Positions 16,267 through 21,980 of a stretch of DNA of 30,220 nucleotides are shown here, piece after piece; the first letter of the stretch is position 1, and each line of letters opens with the position of its first letter. Below the pieces are notes generated by a model. It made no database searches. It saw only the letters and a program-made list of their open reading frames with translations, and had not been told where the DNA came from. Where the stretch lies: NCBI GenBank assembly GCA_900539605.1, contig UQCS01000017.1, positions 1 to 30,220 on the forward strand. The letters run 5' to 3'. The position numbers were made by a program, and so were the translations under genes. This DNA comes from an uncultured Azospirillum sp. (GTDB lineage: Bacteria > Pseudomonadota > Alphaproteobacteria > RF32 > CAG-239).

Positions 16267-16802
16267 ATGAAAATTTTGATAATTGGACCGTTGGGAGCCG
16301 GAAAATCATCTTTAGCATACGCCATTAATAAAAAATTTGGTTTCGCCCGGCTAAATCTTGATGAGGTATGCCGCCGACCGGCAGACGGCAGTTATTATAC
16401 ACAAGATGAACAATTTGCCAAATTAGAAGAATTTATAGGTACCCACAACGACTGGGTCATCGAGGGATGCCAAAAATATCTATACGATACGGTTAATCCG
16501 GATTTAATCATTGATATGCGGGTTAATCGTCTGGTAGCTATATGGCGTTTTACATGGCGTTTTTGGAAAGTAAAAAAACTGATCGGAAAGAAAATTGATA
16601 AGGATTTACCTATTCAGGCTTATCATTACCGAAAAATCACCCTTACCAAAATTCGAAATTATGACATTTCCGGGCAGAAATTACGGCTGAAATTGCTGAA
16701 TATCTTAAAACGGTTTCCGTTCCGGTTATTAAGTGTAAAAGTTTTAAGCAGCATCCGATTGTTTTTGATTATATTGATAATCAATTGGCTCGCAAACCGT
16801 AA
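16267..16802 (+). pseudogene. Frameshifted P-loop kinase-like gene (FlaR/adenylate-kinase type)
   Basis: The first part encodes a small P-loop protein: Walker A GPLGAGKSS, then LNLDEVC and HNDWVIEGCQKYLYD, as in FlaR/DNA-topology-modulation-type kinases. Between about 16662 and 16690 the sensible reading moves to another frame, which runs AEIAEYLKTVSVPVIKCKSF and ends at TAA 16800-16802. One lost base would explain the switch. The uncorrected frame continues to 16902 as a Leu/Ile-rich stretch that looks spurious. A GGTGGAG ribosome site fits the second ATG (16267). The gene may be truly broken, or the shift may be a sequence error; substrate is unknown. Confidence 0.65.
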
Positions 16803-16849
16803 ATTTTATCCTGCCATTTCAATATTAAAAATGTTTAGCAAAATTTCAA

Positions 16850-16878
16850 TTGACAAATATAAATATTCGCCTTACCAA
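16850..16878 (+). promoter_or_regulatory. Probable marR promoter with weak -10
   Basis: A consensus TTGACA lies at 16850-16855. The best-spaced -10 (TACCAA, 16873-16878) is poor and runs into the palindromic operator. Confidence 0.4.
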
Positions 16879-16901
16879 TTAGTCAAATATTTGACTAATT
16901 G
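16876..16901. promoter_or_regulatory. Perfect 26-bp palindrome, probable MarR operator
   Basis: The half-site CAATTAGTCAAAT is followed by its exact complement ATTTGACTAATTG, with no mismatch over 26 bp. The palindrome begins on the presumed -10 region and ends 14 bp before the marR start codon. MarR-family dimers bind such AT-rich palindromes and usually repress their own operon. Confidence 0.75.
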
Positions 16902-16915
16902 ACGAGTATGCTCAG

Positions 16916-17368
16916 ATGGAAAGAGAAGATATACGAAAATACGTTAACCGGTATTGCCATTTGCGAGATGTGCAATATGCCGCTTATACACAATGCGCAA
17001 GAAAGCATAATCTGACAACAAACGAATTGTTTGTTTTGGATATTATATGGTTTAGCCCTGAAGGGTGCCCGCAATCATACATTTGCGAAAGAATGTCCGC
17101 AACCAAACAAACAATCAGTGCAATTATCAAAAAATTTTTGAAATTAGGATATGTCACTTTAACCGAAGACGAAAACGATCGCCGCAATAAAATTATTCGT
17201 TTTACAGATGACGGATATGTATATGCAGAAGGAATTATTCCTCCGGCAGCAAATGCCGAAATCAGTGCCATGGCAGAATTGTCAAAAAAAGAAAATATTG
17301 CCGAACTTGTGCGACTGACAACTTTATTTTCAGATTTGATGAAGAAAAAATTCAATGAACTAAAATAG
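16916..17368 (+). CDS. MarR-family transcriptional regulator
   Basis: This 150-residue winged-helix regulator has the normal MarR layout: an N-terminal dimerisation helix, then LTTNELFVLDIIW, the recognition segment SATKQTISAIIKKFLKLGYV, and the wing TLTEDENDRRNKIIRFTDDG with the conserved D-x-R-x(2) pattern. It is intact although its neighbours are not. A 26-bp palindrome overlaps its promoter, and a truncated nitroreductase gene follows in the same operon. MarR-nitroreductase pairs are common and often respond to redox-active or electrophilic compounds. Codon use is more AT-rich than in the core genes nearby, suggesting acquisition. Confidence 0.9.
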   Translation: MEREDIRKYVNRYCHLRDVQYAAYTQCARKHNLTTNELFVLDIIWFSPEGCPQSYICERMSATKQTISAIIKKFLKLGYVTLTEDENDRRNKIIRFTDDGYVYAEGIIPPAANAEISAMAELSKKENIAELVRLTTLFSDLMKKKFNELK

Positions 17369-17380
17369 GAGAATACCAAA

Positions 17381-17461
17381 ATGGAACTTTATGAAGCAAT
17401 TGAAAAACGCAGAACGATCCGCGATTTTGAAAATAAACCCGTTGATTATGAGATTTTTTAA
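17381..17461 (+). pseudogene. Nitroreductase-family gene stump
   Basis: A 26-residue ORF reads MELYEAIEKRRTIRDFENKP and ends VDYEIF, then stop. It matches the conserved N-terminus of FMN-dependent nitroreductases (xxRRSxRxF). It has a good ribosome site (AGGAG) overlapping the marR stop. The rest of the enzyme, normally 170-200 residues, is absent from this window, so the gene was cut by an insertion or deletion near 17456. The next gene begins inside its last codons. Confidence 0.8.
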
Positions 17462-18089
17462 ATTTGGCTTATTTATCGCACTAGGTGCAATGATGAGCAG
17501 TTGTGTCTTCAACGAAGAACCCGAGATTGAATTCCCGGCGGAAATGTGTATTGAAGCATCCGGCATTACGGAATCTACGGCCACCGCCTATACCAGTTGG
17601 CTGGAAGTTCGGCATCTTAATCGAAAACATGTTTTCGAAACCAACCTCGCGTATGTCACCGCAACCGACAACCTGCTGTCGACCGACATCCGAAGAGAAA
17701 AATCGGCACTGTTTTCCACTGCAACGGAGAAAACGCTGCTTGAGTGCCGCACAGAAGGAAACATCGTTACCGAAAAATTATATTTTCAAATTTGCAACTT
17801 TTTCCGTACCTGTATCCTTCATTACCGAAAAGGCTTCTGTCCAGTGCAACGGACAAAAACTTCCGATGCCAGCCGCCGAAGTTCGTTTCCTGCCGCAGGA
17901 TCCGGAATTCGTATCACTGGAAGACGAAATCATTGACGGAAAACCGTTCAGCCGTACCCTGCTCAAATGCAGCGTTATCGCGGAAAGCGAAGGCAAAACC
18001 ATTCTGTCAGCAAAGTAGAGATCAAGTCTCCGCGCGAGGCGATTGACTTTGATTCGATTGTTCTTCCTTGGGAAGGAGATGCGGATTAG
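17448..18089 (+). pseudogene. Lipoprotein gene with two compensating frameshifts
   Basis: The frame beginning MRFFKFGLFIALGAMMSSC encodes a lipoprotein signal peptide with lipobox MSSC. Sensible coding shifts by one frame near 17770-17790 (to KFATFSVPVSFITEKASVQC) and back near 18002 (to VEIKSPREAIDFDSIVLPWE), ending at TAG 18087-18089. The two shifts cancel, so the restored product would be about 213 residues. No family is recognised; the look is of a Bacteroidota surface lipoprotein. Its first codons overlap the nitroreductase stump, placing a recombination joint here. Two sequencing errors are the main alternative. Confidence 0.6.
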
Positions 18090-18106
18090 TTGACAGCTTC
18101 ACTCTC

Positions 18107-18137
18107 AATCCAGCCGTAACGGTTGGATTTTTTTATG
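18107..18137 (+). terminator. Intrinsic terminator after the lipoprotein remnant
   Basis: AATCCAGCCGT (18107-18117) pairs with ACGGTTGGATT (18119-18129) with one wobble, followed by a T tract, 18 bp past the restored stop codon. Confidence 0.75.
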
Positions 18138-18211
18138 ACGCCAGAATCTTCCTTTCCTTTGACAAACAGAATACAAATTCGGCCGAAAACAAAAATATTT
18201 TCACCAACCGC

Positions 18212-18240
18212 TTGACCCGACTTCCTACTTTTGCTATAGT
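18212..18240 (+). promoter_or_regulatory. Promoter of the GH24 lysozyme gene
   Basis: TTGACC (18212-18217) and TATAGT (18235-18240) are 17 bp apart, about 45 bp before the ATG. The leader is AT-rich with no clear Shine-Dalgarno site, a trait more usual in Bacteroidota. Confidence 0.65.
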
Positions 18241-18284
18241 AATTTTACAATTCATTTTTATAGAAAAATTAAAAAATTATTTAT

Positions 18285-19250
18285 ATGGACGAGAAAAAGT
18301 TTTTTTCTGTCATCAGTTTCGTTGTTTTCATTGTTCTCTTTGCTTTCGGCGGAGTAAAAACCCGGGCTTCCGTAACCGACAGTATCAATGTTCCTCTGGA
18401 AAAAATTGATACAATTGCCGTTTCTGCAGAAGCTTTGCTCAATGACAGCGTTCCTTGTGACAGCATCGTCAGTGACTCTCTTGTCAATGACAGCCTCGCG
18501 CCTGACACTATCTCGCCAGCAGAGGCAAGGCTTGCAAAATTTCGTGCCGCTGAGTACGATATGCTGTGCCTGATCGCCCACTGCGAAGGTGTTAAAGCAA
18601 GAGCTTATTGGGATCCTCACGGAAGAGTATGGACTATCGGCTTTGGAAATACCGTTCGCCCGGACGGGAAACCGGTTCGCCGAGGCGACCGCATCAAAAG
18701 TGAAGAAGAACTCATGCACTATTTCACCACTCATATCGAAGGCAAAATGTTCGAAGATATGACGGTTTATTTGGAACTGGATTCCATGTCCAATGCTGAA
18801 ATTGTTGCAATGGGAAGCTTCCTTTACAACTGCGGCAGCGGCATTCTCCGCAAAAAAGACGGTTCACCGTCCGAGCTTGCAAATGCAGCTAACGTCTATT
18901 TCGTGACCCACAGCGACGAGGCCAAACAAACTTTGAAAAAATTGATGGACCAAAAAGTGCGCTCGGGAGGAAAAATTCTGCCGCAGCTGCAAAAACGCCG
19001 CGACTTGGAAGAACGCGTTATGTTCGGGGATATTCTGCTCGACAATAACGGCGAACTGAGTCTCGAAAACGCCATCAATTTTGCGGAATGCGCTTTAGGC
19101 GGTATTTACAGCATGGGACGAAGCCTTCCGGCAGACACCCTTGATCTGTGCAACCGATTAGAAAATATGCGCGGACAAAACTTAAACGATTCAATCCAGA
19201 GTCAGTTAAGGTATGTGCCGCAATATGTTCCCCGTAAATCGCGCCGTTGA
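18285..19250 (+). CDS. GH24-type (phage-like) lysozyme with N-terminal membrane anchor
   Basis: This 321-residue protein has an N-terminal hydrophobic segment (residues 6-24, signal or anchor) and an acidic Asp-Ser linker (about 30-78, repeated NDS/CDS/SDS motifs). A GH24 muramidase domain follows from about 90. The catalytic set E-x8-D-x6-T is visible as Glu101, Asp110 and Thr117 (HCEGVKARAYWDPHGRVWTI), followed by GFGN. The C-terminal 60 residues are of unknown use. It lacks a holin or other phage genes nearby, so an envelope-remodelling or predatory/defensive role is as possible as a prophage remnant. It has its own promoter and terminator; transfer from Bacteroidota or their phages is inference. 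Confidence 0.85.
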   Translation: MDEKKFFSVISFVVFIVLFAFGGVKTRASVTDSINVPLEKIDTIAVSAEALLNDSVPCDSIVSDSLVNDSLAPDTISPAEARLAKFRAAEYDMLCLIAHCEGVKARAYWDPHGRVWTIGFGNTVRPDGKPVRRGDRIKSEEELMHYFTTHIEGKMFEDMTVYLELDSMSNAEIVAMGSFLYNCGSGILRKKDGSPSELANAANVYFVTHSDEAKQTLKKLMDQKVRSGGKILPQLQKRRDLEERVMFGDILLDNNGELSLENAINFAECALGGIYSMGRSLPADTLDLCNRLENMRGQNLNDSIQSQLRYVPQYVPRKSRR

Positions 19251-19269
19251 ACTCTGACAATCTAAAAAC

Positions 19270-19303
19270 AAATCCTCTGGCCATAACGGTCAGGGGATTT
19301 TAT
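19270..19303 (+). terminator. Terminator of the lysozyme gene
   Basis: AAATCCTCTG (19270-19279) pairs with CAGGGGATTT (19291-19300) with one wobble, followed by TATTATT. Confidence 0.7.
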
Positions 19304-19335
19304 TATTCCGGCCGACACTTTTTGAGGGACCGTTG

Positions 19336-19965
19336 CTATTTGAATTTTATCACATACAGGTCATCTTCAAACCATTCGGCAAAAAAGATATCTTTTGTAA
19401 CGAGCTTTCGCTTTTTCAGCTGTTGTTGCAGCCAGCCGTTACTTTTTCCGATTTTTTTCAAGTTTTCCTTGTGAATATTGCCGTTTTCAATCAACACTGA
19501 AGAAAAGTCTTTTTCCCCCTGCAACACCACGGTCAATTCACCGCCGACCTCAATCTGGGCCAACTTCACGTCTTCCAGCGAATGAACTTTTTTGGTTCGC
19601 AGCAATGACATAAAATCCAACATGTTCATATTCATTTTTTGCAGATTCTCCGGTAGCAAACAGCCATTGTTAATAATAACCGTCGGCGTACCGATCACCA
19701 TTCCCCTGCCCCACACCGTATTTTTGGCCAAATAATTTATCACGCCGCTGATAACGAAATAGATAGTAACAATATAGATAAAATCGATCCAGCTTAGGTT
19801 GGCATTAAACAAATAACCGCCAAGAATCGAACTGAGAACAAAATTGCTGATCAAGTCAAAACTGGTCATCTGAGTAAACTGGCGTTTATTGCCGGAAAAC
19901 TGAAAAAATATCAAAACCAGCGTAAAGACAAGAAGCATCCGAAAGGAAATCAGCGCATAATCCAT
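19336..19965 (-). CDS. DUF421 (YetF/YrbG-type) membrane protein
   Basis: This protein of about 209 residues has three N-terminal membrane helices and a cytoplasmic domain. It carries the DUF421 signature: LISNFVLSSILGGYL, a hydrophobic hairpin, GTPTVIINNG, then LLRTKKVHSLEDVKLAQIEVGG. Family members are widespread inner-membrane proteins; a few affect spore or envelope properties, and general function is unknown. The ATG at 19965 is preceded by AGGAG. It is a single-gene unit bounded by terminators on both sides. Confidence 0.85.
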   Translation of the reverse strand: MDYALISFRMLLVFTLVLIFFQFSGNKRQFTQMTSFDLISNFVLSSILGGYLFNANLSWIDFIYIVTIYFVISGVINYLAKNTVWGRGMVIGTPTVIINNGCLLPENLQKMNMNMLDFMSLLRTKKVHSLEDVKLAQIEVGGELTVVLQGEKDFSSVLIENGNIHKENLKKIGKSNGWLQQQLKKRKLVTKDIFFAEWFEDDLYVIKFK

Positions 19966-20002
19966 CAAAAAGCACTCCTATTGCGTTTTAGTATAATATA
20001 GG

Positions 20003-20042
20003 CATTTTAAAACCGCCTTCAATTCGGGCGGTTTTAAAATGT
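20003..20042. terminator. Long AT/GC hairpin, probable bidirectional terminator
   Basis: ATTTTAAAACCGCC and GGCGGTTTTAAAAT form a perfect stem around a short loop in the gap between the DUF421 and ssb genes. On the minus strand it would precede DUF421, so it could also influence that gene's transcription. Confidence 0.55.
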
Positions 20043-20070
20043 GCCAGTGTGCGATCTCGGGCCGGCCGAT

Positions 20071-20093
20071 AAAAAGCCCCGGAAATCCGGGGC
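20071..20093 (-). terminator. Terminator of ssb
   Basis: On the minus strand GCCCCGG, loop ATTT, CCGGGGC is followed by five T. It lies about 18 bp past the ssb stop. Confidence 0.85.
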
Positions 20094-20111
20094 CGAAATT
20101 TTATTATCCTT

Positions 20112-20570
20112 CTAAAACGGAATATCATCATCCAAATCGGACGAACTGCCGGCAGCCGGTGCAGAATCCCATCCGGAAGCGGAGGCTGAGCCGGAAAACA
20201 CGTCACCGCCGTTTTCACCGCGGCCGTCCAGCATGATCAGGTTGGAACTGAAGTTTTGCAAAACCACTTCGGTGGTATATTTTTCCTGACCGTTGGCATC
20301 TTCCCATTTGCGGGTCTGTAATTGACCTTCGAGATATACTTTCGAACCTTTCCGCAGATATTTTTCTGCCACATCAGCCAGCTGGGTGTTAAAAACAACC
20401 ACACGATGCCATTCGGTTCTCTCTTTTCTTTCGCCCGAAAGCTTGTCTTTCCAGCTGTCCGATGTCGCAACGCTCAAAGTAACGACTTTGCTGCCGTTTT
20501 GGGTGGTGTTGACACGCGGATCGGCGCCGAGATTGCCGACCAAAATTACCTTGTTGATACTTCCAACCAT
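20112..20570 (-). CDS. ssb: Single-stranded DNA-binding protein
   Basis: This 152-residue SSB has an N-terminal OB fold (NKVILVGNLGADPRVNTTQNG, then TEWHRVVVFNTQLADVAEKY) and a Gly/Ser-rich linker. It ends in the acidic tip DLDDDIPF, which recruits replication and repair proteins, including the HolC chi subunit encoded at 4687-5142. Length is normal for a proteobacterial SSB. AAAGG lies upstream of the ATG. It is a single-gene unit close to uvrA, as in many proteobacteria, where ssb and uvrA are neighbours. Confidence 0.95.
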   Translation of the reverse strand: MVGSINKVILVGNLGADPRVNTTQNGSKVVTLSVATSDSWKDKLSGERKERTEWHRVVVFNTQLADVAEKYLRKGSKVYLEGQLQTRKWEDANGQEKYTTEVVLQNFSSNLIMLDGRGENGGDVFSGSASASGWDSAPAAGSSSDLDDDIPF

Positions 20571-20608
20571 TATTTTATACCTTTATTAAAAAATTGATCA
20601 CTGACACG

Positions 20609-20637
20609 ACTATAGGGGAAAATATTTTATCATCCAA
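20609..20637 (-). promoter_or_regulatory. Promoter of ssb
   Basis: On the minus strand TTGGAT (20632-20637) and TATAGT (20609-20614) are 17 bp apart, about 40 bp before the ssb start codon. Confidence 0.6.
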
Positions 20638-20645
20638 GCAAAAAA

Positions 20646-21764
20646 TCAATAGACTTGTGCATATTCTCCGTTTTCAAAACGGTAAATGGCATATTTTAAC
20701 GAACGATCGGGAATGCCGTCGGTATAAACAACGTTGCCCCATCCGGTCTGCACCAGTTTTTTATTGAGGCTGCGAGCCAGTTTTGCGGGGGCAAAACTTT
20801 GTGCCTGATTGACCGTCCGTCCCCATAGCTTTACCGAAAGATAACCATACGCCATCAGCCCTTCCGGTTCGATCCCCCATAAACGCAGCCGCACTAGATC
20901 TTCGGCAAAATTCGGATTTCCCTGTAACGGCGGCAAGGACAAAAGGTATGTTCCTTCGGCAATACTCCCCAGCTTGCGGGCAAATTTGCGGCTGCTGAAA
21001 TAGCGGTTGGTAAAAATGACAAAATCGGGATTATCAGCTTTCAACTGACGCACGGTTTCCATTGTCGGTTCGGCTCGGTCCAGCATAAACAGAATTTCGG
21101 CATTGCCGGTCTTAACCGTTTGCGCGATCCGACGGGCGTTACCGTTAAACTCGCTGGTATCAAAGGCTTTCAAATAGCTGCCTTGCCCCGCCTTGGTAAA
21201 AAGATGCTGAATTTCTTTGGCCACCGCAAGCATTTCGGGATATTGGCCGTTATAGGCCACGGCCAGCCGGCGTCCGGGATAAGTCTCGGTATAATAGCGG
21301 AAGAAATCGACCGCCTGTTGTTCCGGCGAACCGACAAATTCGATCAGATTGCGATAATTTTTTTTGTAAACAGCCGGACTGCCGCCGATCGGCAGGATCT
21401 GAAAAATTTCTGCCGCAGCAAAAATATCGGCGATTTTTTCCGCCTGATTGCTGCAATGCGGTCCCAGCACCAAATGCATTTTATCTTCCTGAGACCGATT
21501 GACCGCCATCATCTGAGCCGTGGTCAGTGAGAGGGTATCGTCGCATGGATCGTCAATTTGAATCAGATTGATTTTTTTCCCCAGCAAGCCGCCGGATTCA
21601 TTAATCTCGTCCACGGCCACCTTGGCGCCGTTGACCAGTTCCTCGCTAAAGTATTTAAAATCGCCGTCGGTGGGGGCAATCAGCGCAATATTAAGGTCGG
21701 CCCGCGCCGAAAAAGACCACAGCAGACCACAGGCCAGCAAAAAAGCGTACTTACAATCAATCAT
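20646..21764 (-). CDS. Periplasmic ligand-binding protein, LivJ-type (type I fold)
   Basis: The protein of about 372 residues has a signal peptide (MIDCKYAFLLACGLLWSFSARA) and then a type I periplasmic-binding fold, with the opening LNIALIAPTDGDFKYFSEEL and GAKVAVDEINESGGLLGKKI typical of branched-chain amino-acid ABC receptors. The hinge strand LVLGPHCSNQ follows. No ABC transporter permease or ATPase gene is adjacent, so it may serve a distant transporter or act as a sensor. I choose the ATG at 21764; 21770 (MVMIDCK) is equally possible, while the open frame to 21833 adds residues before the signal peptide and is less likely. Confidence 0.82.
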   Translation of the reverse strand: MIDCKYAFLLACGLLWSFSARADLNIALIAPTDGDFKYFSEELVNGAKVAVDEINESGGLLGKKINLIQIDDPCDDTLSLTTAQMMAVNRSQEDKMHLVLGPHCSNQAEKIADIFAAAEIFQILPIGGSPAVYKKNYRNLIEFVGSPEQQAVDFFRYYTETYPGRRLAVAYNGQYPEMLAVAKEIQHLFTKAGQGSYLKAFDTSEFNGNARRIAQTVKTGNAEILFMLDRAEPTMETVRQLKADNPDFVIFTNRYFSSRKFARKLGSIAEGTYLLSLPPLQGNPNFAEDLVRLRLWGIEPEGLMAYGYLSVKLWGRTVNQAQSFAPAKLARSLNKKLVQTGWGNVVYTDGIPDRSLKYAIYRFENGEYAQVY

Positions 21765-21932
21765 AACCATCTTCTGATTTATAAAATAAAGTTTAGTATT
21801 TAGTTTATACAATAAATTATAACCTGCAAGCAATGATCTCTTTTTATTGACATAAAACTAAAAAATCTTTTAACCAAGGTTATAATTTTGAAATTATTTC
21901 AAACCGAAACTTCGCTCCGACAAGCTTTTCTG

Positions 21933-21961
21933 TTGCCTTTTTGTTCTTTCGCGGTTATATT
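21933..21961 (+). promoter_or_regulatory. uvrA promoter with an SOS-box-like site
   Basis: TTGCCT (21933-21938) and TATATT (21956-21961) are 17 bp apart. Between them lies GTTC-N7-GTTA (21943-21957), one base off the alphaproteobacterial LexA site GTTC-N7-GTTC. This position would let LexA block RNA polymerase, as expected for uvrA. Confidence 0.55.
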
Positions 21962-21980
21962 GTCCGATTGGAGAAAACAG

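Noticed and set aside
16029..18140. Integrative element inserted at tRNA-Glu
   Set aside because: The decayed genes do start at the tRNA, but I found no integrase and no repeated tRNA 3' end in the window, so an att site cannot be supported.
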